In this document: one piece after another, positions 1 to 13,842 of the stretch
How positions within the stretch are numbered: position 1 is the stretch's first letter
Layout: every line of letters starts with the position of its first letter
Assembly: GCA_951640195.1 (NCBI GenBank)
Contig: OX621163.1
Coordinates: 868,001 to 932,000, forward strand
Origin: Porpolomopsis calyptriformis
Taxonomy: Eukaryota; Basidiomycota; Agaricomycetes; Agaricales; Hygrophoraceae
Direction: 5' to 3'
DNA: 64,000 nt
Position numbers and translations under genes: made by a program
Notes under the pieces: model-generated
Database searches by the model: none
The model's input: the letters and a program-made list of their open reading frames with translations, nothing else
Told to the model about the DNA's origin: nothing

Positions 1-2331
1 CCCAAGACCCCATTTGGTTCCTTCCAAGGAGCCCGAACCACTATCACCACCACCACCGCCATTTCCAGCACCCACCATAACTGTCAATGAGTTTCCTCAA
101 ACGCCGCCCCCCACACCCCCTCCCAAATCACTCCGCGTCCAAACCGACATGCGGCTCGATTCTCTGGACTCAACACACACTGATTCCACCAATGATCCAC
201 CAACTTCCCCCCCGTTTCCGCTCATAGCCCAAGCGCTCTCACCTTCTCATCTTCGCCTTAACCAATTCGGCTCGCGCTTTCTTCCTCACACAACATCCCC
301 CATCCGCTGTTTATTACCGCTATTAACCGATCGGCTGTTATTGATTGGCCACGAAGAAGGTCTCTCAGTGCTCAACATGTTCCCGCAAGAGTGGACGGAC
401 AACGGGCAGATTGTATTCAAGGGTCCTGACGAGGCCCAAGCCAAGCTTATCTGGCACGGCGAAGGGTGAGCTCGTGCTCATTTTGTATATGTTCCTCTAT
501 GTAACACGCGTGCAGAGTCTACCAAATGTCTATTCTGGAAGAGGAGTTTACCGGTGAGGGCTCTCCACAAGGGGTCATCCTTGCATTGGTCGGCCCGGAC
601 CTATGTTCTCCCTCGTCGAAGGAACCAGAAGCTTATCGCTCGATTCGGATGTACAACCTCGCTAGCATCACCAGCTTAGCCAAATGGGTCGTAACCCAAA
701 ATGTAAGTTCCCGATTTCTGGAAGCCAAAAATTGATCTTGCCATTGAACGATCTTTGGCCTAGGGTGCCCCCCTTGATCTACGACACGGTACCAACTGGG
801 CCCCTCAGACTTTGATCAAAAAGCATCGCAAACAGAACAGCATCACTCGTTCTCTCAAATCACTCATAGAGAGCCCAACATCCCCCCCCTCTTGTGGACC
901 GACAGAATTAACAACGTCTTACCCAAATATGCTCTCTCCCTCGTCTGCCAAGGTCGGGTACGGAGGCCCGAGTCCGAGAGTGTCGCCCACGAGACAGGAC
1001 ACCAACGACACATGGGATATGATCGATGATTTGCCGTTACGTTGGGCGACTGACTATGTACCTCTCGCGTCCGCCGGCTCGCGACTTGTCAACATGTCTG
1101 TCTTGTTTTATGATTTGTGGCGTGAAGATACAAAAAAGAGCAGATGTGGTGCGACCCTGGCCGTGGCTACCAAGTCGAACATATTCTTGTATGAGACTCC
1201 GAAGGGAGAAAGAGCCTTCCGTTTTGTCAAGGTTAGTTCACAAACGACATGGTCCGAACTTGACATTCAACTCTACTATAGGAGTTTTACACACCCTTAC
1301 CACCCCGCCGCATCACATTTATACAACAATCAGTTCAAGACGTTAGTCGCTCACTGTCCCAAGCTAGTCCTCCATCTCACCGATCTACCCACTCCCGCGA
1401 CCGTGCCTTTGCCAACCACAATCCCCCGAACGTCCTCCACCGCAATTCGTCCTCCATCTCTTTCCAAACGGTAAAAGTAAACCCAGACGTCCCCCTCAGC
1501 TATGGTACCCAACGCAGTCTCTTTGTCATCTTCGAGAAAAAAGCAGGGTGGATTCGACTAGCAGACTCTGCCGTCGGTGAGATTGAGTTGTACGAAGACG
1601 GTCTGTACTCGGGTTCTTCTCCTCCCTCTTCCTCCCTTTCGGGGTCCAACATCCGTCTCTCGCGCGCGGCTTTCGAGTCCAATCCTAATAAAGGCCACTG
1701 GGTCCCTCCTGTTCGCATCGACCTACCTGCCTTGAGGAACCACCAGCACGATCATTCCATTTCATGCAGCCTTTACTTCCTCACCCGAGGGAAACAAACA
1801 CACATCCTCCCATGCCCTCTCCCCACCAATTTCTCTTCCGTCCCCCCGATCTATATCCTCTCCTGGGAGTCCACGCCAACAACTATAACATCCAGACTCT
1901 GTTTCTCAACGCCAACAGGCGAGGCGGGCGACAGACGGATGTCCATCCAGTTGATCGCATTTGGCGAAGACGGCGTCGAGATTCAGGAGATCTCCTTGGC
2001 TTTTTTGACCTCGTTGATCTTCCCCACCAAGGGAAAGGGCAAAGCACGCGGGGATGATCTGGTGCGGGCCCAGGATGATCTCGGTGGTACTACCGGGTTT
2101 TTGTGCGTCGGTGGACGCTGGGATCGCTTCGATCATCTTCATGGGCCGAGTTCTTTATCTCGCGTGTCCTCCGTCGTAAGCGCCACGTCAGGGACCTCGA
2201 CAGAAACTTTGGCATCCGAAGACACCAACTCCGGTAAGAGGTTTGGGCTGGGTGTCTACGGGTGGTGCCAGAAGGGTGCTCAGGATTTCCGCGTCTTTTG
2301 GCTTGGCAGTCCAACAAAGGAGTCCGACTAG
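1..2331 (+). CDS. CNH-like (citron homology) domain protein, 3' part
   Basis: The gene enters from the left edge, so its N-terminus is missing. At least four exons can be followed (about 1-467, 517-702, 764-1231 and 1282-2331, stop TAG). After a proline-rich stretch comes a beta-propeller-like segment containing LLIGHEEGLSVLNMFP, which resembles the start of CNH domains. Later strands include ATLAVATKSNIFLYE and RSLFVIFEKKAGWIRLAD. CNH domains occur in fungal Rho exchange factors (Rom2/Tus1), Vps39-type proteins and GCK kinases, where they bind small GTPases or other partners. No catalytic domain lies inside the window, so the parent family cannot be fixed. The C-terminus is Ser/Thr-rich and ends in SPTKESD. 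It converges on the TRP-like gene with 179 bp between stops. Confidence 0.55.
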
Positions 2332-2510
2332 CCTATGTTGTTCTTTTAAGTATCTATAGTCAGGAACATTATTTATGGTAAGTGAACGGATAATGCAGTG
2401 GGACGGTTATGTATTAAGATAATAATTCCGGGGGGATGTTGTGATGATATTGTATTAGTGTACACGATGGAGCTAAGCAAAGCGTCAGATATGACAGTCC
2501 CACAAAGTGG
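2332..2510. other. Convergent intergenic spacer
   Basis: This 179 bp, AT-rich spacer lies between the stop of the CNH-like gene and the stop of the TRP-like channel gene. It must hold both 3' ends. I saw no strong hairpin. Confidence 0.6.
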
Positions 2511-5500
2511 CTATGTCGAAGCATGAAATCCCCTAGGACTTCCAGGTTCTTGTCCTCTGAGTACTAAAAATGAACCCGGTCGATCGGGGGCAGTTGTGGA
2601 CTCTGGATCTTGGGACAACGGACTGGGAGTCGAGGGACGGTAGGACGTTGCTGTGGGTGACAATGGTTTGTGGCCCCGGATAACTACAAATGACCGACCA
2701 GGCTCAGAAGGAGAGGGGATACCGCCACCATCAGTTACCCGTGGCGCAGAACCTTCACTACGTGGTCGAGGTCGTCGTAGATGATACCAGGGCTTCTTTT
2801 TTGGCTGATCAGTGTCCGAATCGTCGTCCGACGGTGTAACGACGATCGGTGGCGAAATAACACTGTTCGGCCGAGCTTCGGCAGACGCAGAAGCCTCTCG
2901 CGACCGAGACAAGTCGGTGAGAGGGATTGGTGTATTCTCAATGACCGCCGTCTGTGATTTTGTGCGGACGTGAACAGGCTGCATAGCCCCGGATGGGAAA
3001 ATGGTGACTTGTTGCCGGGATATCGACAGGGCGTCATCTTCACCAAACGCTGCGGGCGGTGGCGGCGCAAAACTGGACCGCTCGACGGAGGGGAACATCT
3101 GCGGAGACTCCATCGCAATAGCATACGGACTTTCATAATGAGCACGTCCTCCGCCCACTCTCGAGAACCCGGTGGTATTTGGCGAAGTAGGCGATTGAAT
3201 AAGGGTTGGTGACTCATTGACCGACTGGTAGGCTGGACGGGGAAAGGGTTGCCAGGCACCCATGATATGCGCATTCTCGTCGTCGCTCTCCTCTCTGTAC
3301 GGTCGCAATGCGTGCTCCGGACGAAGTACGGATGGTGGAGGCCCCGAATGTATCGAGGCCTTACCCATACCAGGAACGGGTTGAGACAAATAGTGACTAT
3401 CAGGATGGGGTGCCTCAGTGGGACGATATCGCCGGCGAGCACGACGCCGCGGGCGAGGTCCACAAAAGCCTAGGAGTCCACATGTACCCAAAAGACCAGT
3501 GTCCACGACACGGTTGCTGCGATCAAAGCCGACTCCGGAAAAAATGCGTACCACAGCCTCGATGAGTTTAACCACAAGGATGAGAGCGAATGCACAGTAC
3601 ACCAACGCAAGAATGATAAGAATGCCATAAGCTATCCAGCCACCTGGACCTGCACCGATAGATATCTGTCACATGGGAGGATGAATATCGGCTCAGCGAA
3701 GCGAACTGGCAAACATACCGTGGGTGTCAATATGACAAGAAGGACGGCAATGACTATCCTCGCTACGCAGAACAAGAAACTGATTAAGCCCATGCTAGCG
3801 CCCCAACCCCAGGGCAACCACACGCTAGTGACCAGTGCTGACGCTACTTCAATCACCAAAATGATAATAGCTTGCACGGTCCCGCTCTTTTGTCCGCATC
3901 CAACAGTCACGCCGAAAGCAAAATTAGTGACGAAGAAAAGAGAAACAAAAAGCTGGGAGCCATGGCGATAATGATTGTATAGCGGCCCTAGGTTGAGGAG
4001 AGTGCGAGTCTCGTCGTAGAGCTTGCTGGTTGTAGTGAGAGTGACCCGTGAAACCAAAAAGAAGGGTAACAGGAAGGAGAAAACTATAAAAGATAGAGCT
4101 GCAAGTGCGATCGAGGCTGAGGATGCTTGTGATCGCGGAAGGGTCATTTGGTAACATGAGAAAATAGTCACCGGGAGGTGAAACAACATTAGGATCCTGA
4201 CAAGATTTCCATGCAGCACGCTCCCGTGGAATGAGTTGATGTTTGTCCTGCGCCATAACGATTTTAAGAATGTTGCCGATAGGTTGAACCGAAAGGGATG
4301 CCCGTTGACGGATTTGATTTCGTCCGCGATGGCGTTGATACCTGAAGAATCAAGCACATCCCCACCCGCGGACGAGAATCGTGGGCTGCGTGATCCCGAC
4401 AATCTCGCGTGTTGTGGTCCAGGACCCAAAGCACCTCCAAGAGAGGACAAGAGCCAATCTAATGACCATAGCACGAGACTGATGATGATGGTACCCGCAA
4501 TGATAGCGAGGAATAAGGTAAGGCACACACTAAAGAGGTCTTGCGGACGCAGGCCCACGGTATAAGCAAAGGACGAGATACCCGAGGTGACATTAGTCGG
4601 TAGCGTAAATAGTACGTTAGAGACGGATGTGTTGATATAAAGAGGGGAAGTAGGGTCGGTAACTTGATCAGCGAAGCCGGAAGGGGGATTGAAAGGCTGG
4701 ACAGATAAAGGACTCCAATGACGGAAGATAGCACCCTTGGTATTGGTTAACGTGATATCTTATAACGGAGAGTGAGCTTATCAGCTAGAAGGTATCGAAG
4801 ATGGCACGAACTGTACGACAGGGTAGACCATGCTGCTTGGGATAGGAGAGGATCTACGAAGTACTATGGTCAACAGCCACGTTCAGGTAATATCCACTCC
4901 AACGTACAAACGAAGGTGGGCCATTGGACAGCGACCATAGCCAGCGTTGCACACCACTGCGTGTGGAAAATAATGTCTCGCATGGAAGGCGTACCTAATG
5001 TTTACGTTATTAACCAACCATCGTCACATCAATAAAACGCACAGAACCGCATGAGTGCAGGAGATGTCGCCAAGCGTTCTCCACTAATGGCACTCGTAAG
5101 AATGAAGCCGGCGCTCTCGAGCCGGGCACCCAAGCCCGTTCTTGGCCTAGAAACACCTCTACCCAAAGCCGAGACGATCCTCGCGATGCCGACCACAAGC
5201 CAGTAAGCAATCGCAAGACCAAGAGTGAACCAAAAGATGATAACCGCATTCCCATAAGGGGAATTGAGCCGACCGGGCTGCAGAGCAGTGGTGGGAACAT
5301 CTATGCAGAGCAACTCGTTACTAAATGGATCAACAGCTCGCAGACGGGTATCCAGAGTCGTTAGCTGGCGATCACTCCCCCATGGAATAGACGAGGATAA
5401 TCCAAATGGCCCAGCAGCGATGGGGCAGAACATTCCGGAAGAGTTTGCCGGTGAGGGCAATGGGGAAGGTGGACGTAAGGTGGAACAAAGGTATGAGCTG

Positions 5501-5873
5501 TTCGTAAAGGCATTTAGAGTGAGGATGGATGTTGTGGTGAAGAGGGTTGCTAAAAGTGAAAGCGAACATTGAATGAGGAAGATGACAGAGGATGATGTGG
5601 AATACCAAGATTAGTGCTCTGATTTGAGGAACCTATGATCCCCTGAGCGCTCTGTCCGAACACTGTAAGGTTCAGGTATGTCCCCGCCTGATTATTCGAC
5701 AAAAGTTGGCCATAAACCGTGGAAACGTTGAGCTTGAGAGTATTATTTCCCGCGAAACAATCTTGGAACTGAAGGGTAGCGGGTTGTGCGAGCACGAAGC
5801 CAACGTAGATAAGAGAGAGAAGAAGGGAAAACATGGGGTAAGGCAGGGTGAATATGGCTGGTCCTCGACTCAT
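2511..5873 (-). CDS. TRP-like ion channel with N-terminal ML-like domain (Flc/Pkd2 family)
   Basis: The predicted protein is about 1,000 residues, spliced from several exons. It starts at the ATG at 5873 with a signal peptide (SLLLSLIYVGFVLAQ). An ML-like domain follows (LQFQDCFAGNNTLKLNVSTV, with further cysteines such as YLCS, GMFC and ELLC), then at least seven hydrophobic helices (for example AVIIFWFTLGLAIAYWLVVG, LFSVCLTLFLAIIAGTIIIS, GILIILALVYCAFALILVV). The last 300 residues are a polar Ser/Pro-rich cytoplasmic tail. ML-like plus TRP-like is the architecture of yeast Flc proteins and S. pombe Pkd2, which act in calcium handling, FAD or haem transport into the ER, and wall or cytokinesis signalling; which role applies here cannot be read from sequence. 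An upstream TTG-initiated extension was ignored in favour of the ATG that places the signal peptide at the N-terminus. Confidence 0.85.
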
Positions 5874-7126
5874 TACTGCCAACGATGCGGACCAGAGCAA
5901 GTGGTACCTTGTATAGGCTATTTTATTACGTCAGATACCAAGTTCATAAATTTAAAGCATTCAAGCCAGCCGCACAGTGTCCATCTCCTCCTCTTTGGAC
6001 GTTTAAGATGGCCGACAGGGCTGCGTAACTGTGCAGAACGTTCTCGCCCGGCTCGTAGACTGGCTGCTTCTCCCCAAGCGAGAACCCAGTTCATACCGGA
6101 AATCATGGCAGATCGAGGGTGACTTCTTGACAATGCGCCATCAACTCTCTTCTGCCTGTCGAGGCTCGAACCGCCACAAGATCTACCGAGTGGCCGTCGG
6201 GGTTCCGAACACTCTCGTGGCTTTCCCCTCACAAGAGTGTGTACGCGATACGCCGGGCATAGATCTCTGGCCCTTCAATCAGACGCTACCTGGCTATTCT
6301 CATTCTGCCAATTCTGCCTCTCACATACCACCTCACCAGTTTCCAAGAATCGATGTCCCTCTGTGGTCATTTCGTCCAATAATACCTGCGGATGGACCCC
6401 CCTCTTTCACATTACCATTCGGATCTGCGTACTGTTACCTCCAGCTGGAGAAGAAGGGTCGAACATTTTCGCATCGATACGACCCATGCTGTGCAGACAC
6501 CGCAAAGGAAACGAACAGTAAAGCGTGCGTTCCCTCTAACTCACAACCCAATCTGGAACCGGCATTCGATTATGTTCTCACATGATAATAATATCCAAAC
6601 CATTTGCCGACTATGCTTGCGAGCGCAACGTCTGCCAGCATACACATGGATATCCATTCGCATACAAGTCATTGCGGAAGATTGAAAGGCCTTACAGTTT
6701 GAAATTCTTCAGTTTCCGACTTGCCCGAAGTGCAGGCGACGACGTGTTCGTCGTTTCATGATTCGCACTCATGTTGTCTCTCTTGTTTTATAAAAAGTGT
6801 ATGAGTATGAAGATTAAAATACACAGCTATGTCGAGATAGGCGGAATACAAGGAAGGACATCGACGCTGATGAATCAAGTCGTGGTCCTGATCAGCAAAG
6901 CCGAAATAAAAATGAGTAATCCGTCAAGATAGCGTCATCGACACCCTTGATGGTCGCGCATCCTGCCTCGCTGAGGATGGTTCCTGTGAAGAACGAAATG
7001 AATAAACCAAATGACTATGTCAAGAAATTTGTGCCGATAAAGTGGAGCCAAACTTGTCTACGTCACGTCAATCACTTGTGCGTGGTGTCCGTGAGCCATT
7101 TCAGAGTGGAGCAAGCACATTTTGAT
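5874..7126. other. Intergenic region, 1.25 kb
   Basis: This is the 5' flank of the TRP-like gene and the 3' flank of poly(A) polymerase, both on the minus strand. An open frame on the plus strand at about 6031-6585 (184 codons) begins with GTG, has no ATG until about 40 codons in, and resembles no family I know. Positions 6700-7120 are AT-rich and look like untranslated sequence. A small unrecognised gene at 5990-6590 cannot be excluded. Confidence 0.4.
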
Positions 7127-9823
<2,697 letters not shown>

Positions 9824-10212
9824 GAACGACTGCGTTCTTCTAACCGATGATGATGACACCTATGCGATATAGCGAGTGAGGTGGGGTGGTGGTGTTTGTG
9901 CGATTATTTACGCACGATGGCTTACTCAATCCAAGTTGGAACTCAGCATCACCTTGGCTAAATAACGTGAAAAAAATGGGTATCCGGACTGTGGTGCCAT
10001 CGGTTGCTTGCCTTTAGGTACCTTCCACTTTGATGTCCTCTTCATGGGGAGGGGAATCATCTTCCGGGGGTGGTCAGTCATCATTCCGAGTGTTTACAAA
10101 TACTGCAAGGTAATTATAGTAAATGTGAGGGAATATGTATGAGGGGTGAATGTGATCCCTAATATGCTACACTGCAAGCAAAAAGCAGGGCACATCAGTG
10201 TGTTTCCTGGTT
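9824..10212. other. Intergenic region upstream of PAP1
   Basis: These 389 bp separate the PAP1 start from the stop of the beta-helix gene; both genes are on the minus strand. It should hold the PAP1 promoter and the 3' end of the neighbour. I see no coding frame or structured element. Confidence 0.5.
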
Positions 10213-11842
10213 TCAGGTGTCTCCAGATGGCCTAGTCGCGTGTAAGTGATTTCTGATTTCCGCACGGTGGAGCGCCCATTTCCGGACAAACCACGCCAGG
10301 GCGGCTACCGCGAGAAGCCCGAAGGTCAGCCCGACGCCAAGACCAATATTTCGGGCTTTGGAAGAACTGCCAGAGGATGATGGGTGTTTGGAAGATGGAG
10401 AGCTCTTTCCGGGATTCCCGCCAAATGGCCAATAGTCTCCATCATCGGGTGGTTGCACGCATGTAAGCCCGTCGCCATCGAGAATGGAATGAAAATCGGG
10501 CTGGGTAGCTGATGTCTGCACGGTACTGAGGTCAATGACAAACGCGGCCGGAGTCGGGATCGTCTCCGTCGACGTGCAGTTGGGTCCGCGCTTTCCGATG
10601 AAAGAAGTATTTCCAATAAGGATATTATTCTGCACCGTGAAGTTTGTTGCCGAGCTCATCGCCATGGCATAGCTAAACGCTCCGGAAAACTGGTTATTAA
10701 GGACCGTCCCGGAGGTGCTGACATTGTTTCTATATTGATCACTGAACCAGGTGCGAGGGCCAATGGCGATGCCAATCCTGAGAAAGCTATCAGTTTCAAC
10801 ATACTTCATCGGGTATACCGGACCTACTTGATGATCACATCGTCCACATTCCCTCCGTCCGTCTCGCCACTCTGTGGCTCATCAGTGGAGAATCCACCCA
10901 TGATAGTGTTATTATAGACTACAGTGTTGGTATAATTTCCGCTCCACGGAAGATAGTCGACCATATTAATACCTCCGAGTAGTGTTTGCTGATGATAAAT
11001 GAGATTAAGGTGAAGAGCGAGCGAATAGAAGTAATCACCGTTTCCACCCAGATAGTATTGTTATACACCTGGGTCCCAGGGGATCCAAACACCACAATGC
11101 CGCCGTCAGTCGGGTTTTTTATCATGTTGTTGCGCACTACAGCGTTTTGACAGCTTACACTTATCCCATCCGCCCATTGCTGAAACGCGTCCGAACCGGC
11201 GGGACCAATATCATTATTTTGAACGGTGATATTGTTGCAGCTGAATGGACCCTCCGCGACATGCAAGCAAGACCAACTCCGCGGATCCCAAGAGTGAACG
11301 TATTCAATTAGCTGATCAGAGTTGGGACCGCCGAACTCGATATTTGCGCCACCGTTTGTCGGAGATGCGCCAGCTCGAGTGCCATTGATCTGCAGACAAT
11401 TTAAATGTTAACCAAGAATCTTCAGCGGAAGAAGCAATTGGACCTGTATATTCCGTAGTTTAACACCGCTGCAATTGGAGCAAGTACCATCAACAGCGGT
11501 GGTATGACCAACACCATTCGCCACGGGACCGTTCACGACAAGGGTTGCTCGTTCGTCTCCAGTTGGATAGCCCAAGGTGCTGATTTCCTGCTGAGGGGAG
11601 GCAAAGAGAATGGGGGCTTCAATGAGGTATTGTGTGCTGGGGCAGAGCTGCACGATATATCCGGGACCAGATGAATTTAGAAGTGTGTTGAGACGATCGG
11701 TGAGAGTGTTATCTGGGTCGGGTGACACACAAGTGGTGCTAGCATCTTGCCGAGCGAACTTGTGTGCTCTGTCGGCAAGTGAGATATCCAGGCATAGACA
11801 CGAACGTTGAGTTTACCTGTATGTGTGACGACGCCAGCCCAT
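10213..11842 (-). CDS. Right-handed parallel beta-helix protein with C-terminal membrane anchor
   Basis: The protein is rich in short Asn-containing beta-helix turns: NNITVQNNDIGPAGSDAF, VVRNNMIKNPTDGGIVV, VYNNTI, TVLNNQFSGAFSYAM and FTVQNNILIGNTSF. These are typical of pectate-lyase-like right-handed beta-helices. A Ser-rich linker leads to one hydrophobic helix (IGLGVGLTFGLLAVAALAWF) followed by RKWALHR, suggesting a type I membrane protein with a large extracytoplasmic part. A carbohydrate-related role is plausible, but no catalytic residues can be identified. The start is uncertain: the ATG at 11842 can be spliced over about 48 nt into AHKFARQDASTTC, but this gives MGWRRHTYR without a convincing signal peptide. 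The stop is at 10213. Confidence 0.7.
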
Positions 11843-12679
11843 GCCTTTGGCCGTCAAAGGCGCTCTATAAGTTTAAGGAGTGTGTGGTTTGCGAAGACTG
11901 AAGGAAAGGAGAACAAGGTTGCGCTTGAATGCTGGGAAGATGCCAATCGGATGTCGGATATCGGATGTCGAAATTGAATTTCGTGTCATTTTATCGAATA
12001 TCGAACGCTTGACGCCTTTCTCAATCGTTGGTACGTCCTCAAGTTGTGTTTAATAATTGAACTTTGTGGTTGATAAACGCAGTTACACGAGAATGACTCA
12101 GGCCAACCCCCCTGTGGTCCGGGGGCTAACTGCCGGAAACGATGACCTTAAGCTGAGCTTTCTCCGATACGGCCAAAACCCTGTCGTACCAGTGCAGCAG
12201 TCATCAGTCGATTGTCCGTTCCAATTCCAGATTGGCGCCAGGTATGATGGCGGAAGTAGTCTGACATTCACACACCAGTCAGACTTGGTGTCGAGACTTG
12301 ACGGACGCCCTCGTACACCCTTCTAGGGCAAGAAATGCTATGCCCACCATCGATGTGCGCTCGTCTCGGCTAGGCTGTGTTTCAGCCTGCCGTAAGGACT
12401 ACCTTGAGACAGTGGGTATTCATCGCTTTCATTGATTGATGCCCGTGGCAGTGATATCTCTCGTCATTTTTAAAGGATAAGCCATGCCGGAAACTTGGCT
12501 TCTTCCCAAATCACTCGAAAAAAAGCCTTACATGACCGTGTAATCGCACACGGTTGATTTTGACGATCAAGAAACAACCAGCCGGTTGATTGAACCTGTA
12601 CTGCGGCACTTTTTGCAGGGCATGCCAGCCATTTCTCAATTGTATCAATATACAATTTTTCTTCTAAAATGGCATGTTC
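11843..12679. other. Intergenic region between beta-helix gene and IST3
   Basis: These 837 bp include the 5' flank of the beta-helix gene, with a TATA-like TATAAG on the minus-strand side near 11870, and the 3' flank of IST3. A plus-strand frame at 12057-12326 (89 codons) has no recognisable domain and no good splice partners; I do not call it a gene. Confidence 0.45.
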
Positions 12680-13768
12680 TCAATCTCTATCTCGTCCCAA
12701 GTTTGCGTCATGTCCATACATCGGACCCTGTCCATGGCCCTTCCGATCTTGCTGTTCGTATTCTCTATCAAAGGGTGACCGGTGTCGTGGCCGATTTAGT
12801 GGCATGCCGCGGCTTTGTACCGGTGAAGGGCTTCGAGGGCGTTTCCGTCCTCTATCTCGTGAGTGGCTACGCGATCGAGACCCGTGATGTCCACCGTCTT
12901 TATCTCTTTCACCCTCCGACTTGGACAAAAGTTTACGCGCCCTTTTCTCTTTCTTCCTCTGCCGTCTCTCCTCAGGTGTCTCGTGCTTGTGCTTTGAGTT
13001 GGATTTCTTGGACTTCTTCATGGCCTTCTCTTCCCTACGCTTGGACAAAAGATAGTCGCGCATAGGGTCCTCAGGGTCAATCGAAGGAGCTCGAGAAGCA
13101 GAGGAATTTGATGCGCCATCGTCGTCTGGGGCAGCAGGGTCACGGATTTGCAGAAGTTTACAAAATTAGAGAAGGTACATGCCAACAATCAATTCGGGTT
13201 TTGCGTTGAATGATTCCGCTTGGGGTTCTATCCATTCGCCATCTTCACCCTTGAGCTTGGGCTGCTTATAGTTCTTGACGTGATCCACGCGGAGAATTTT
13301 ATCCAGTACCTTAGCCCCATTGAGGTTGTCGACTGCGAGTATCGTCGAGCGTTGGTCTTCGTACATCAGAAACCCGAATCCTCTTGGCTTTCCTGTTTGC
13401 TTGTCACGAGGCATGTTGATATCCATGACCTCGCCGTATCTATTCAGTTGAGTTCAGGATGAAACTTGGCCGCTTCACGACTACTCACTGAGAGAAAATG
13501 GTGATCACGTCACCTTCTGTGAGCTCGGGATTCAGTCCTCCAACAAAAACGTATGCCGAGTCTGCGAAACAAAGATGGTCGAAACGTGCCTGGCCTTGAT
13601 AGTATCCTTGTAACACACCTTTATATTCGTCGTGCCATGATGCACCAATGCCAGACGCCAATTCAAGCTCATTGATCCTGCCTATTTCTTTAACGACACT
13701 GAATGAGAAGACCAAAACAGAGATGAGCTCGTTCATCACCCACATCCATAGAAACATACCGACTTCAT
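12680..13768 (-). CDS. IST3: RNA-binding spliceosomal protein IST3/Snu17 (RBMX2-like)
   Basis: This is the U2 snRNP-associated RES complex protein that aids the first splicing step and retention of unspliced pre-mRNA. A five-base coding exon (ATGAA, ATG at 13768) joins to give MNVVKEIGRINELELASG, the family N-terminus. A second splice joins HDEYK to DSAYVFVGGLNPEL, the RNP2 motif of the single RRM. RNP1 is GKPRGFGFLMYEDQRS, and the RRM extension is LRVDHVKNYKQPK. The tail has SIDPEDPMRDYLLSKR and long Lys/Arg- and RS-rich tracts, as in RBMX2 proteins. Its start is 74 bp from the divergent eIF3d start. Confidence 0.92.
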
Positions 13769-13842
13769 GATAGATTTCACGCGAGGAAGCCAGGTTCCCA
13801 CGCTCGAGCTTAACCACACTTGTAGCACCAACAAAAAAAGAA
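13769..13842. promoter_or_regulatory. Compact bidirectional promoter, IST3 / eIF3d
   Basis: Only 74 bp separate the start codons of two divergent housekeeping genes, so the 5' UTRs and core promoters must share or overlap this interval and the first exons. No canonical TATA box was seen. The assignment follows from gene layout only. Confidence 0.5.

Noticed and set aside
6150..6240. tRNA-like stretch with TTCGAGC on the minus strand
   Set aside because: The bases around it do not form a T-arm or acceptor stem.
12057..12326. 89-codon plus-strand frame upstream of IST3
   Set aside because: No domain, no splice partners, and it ends in ordinary intergenic sequence.
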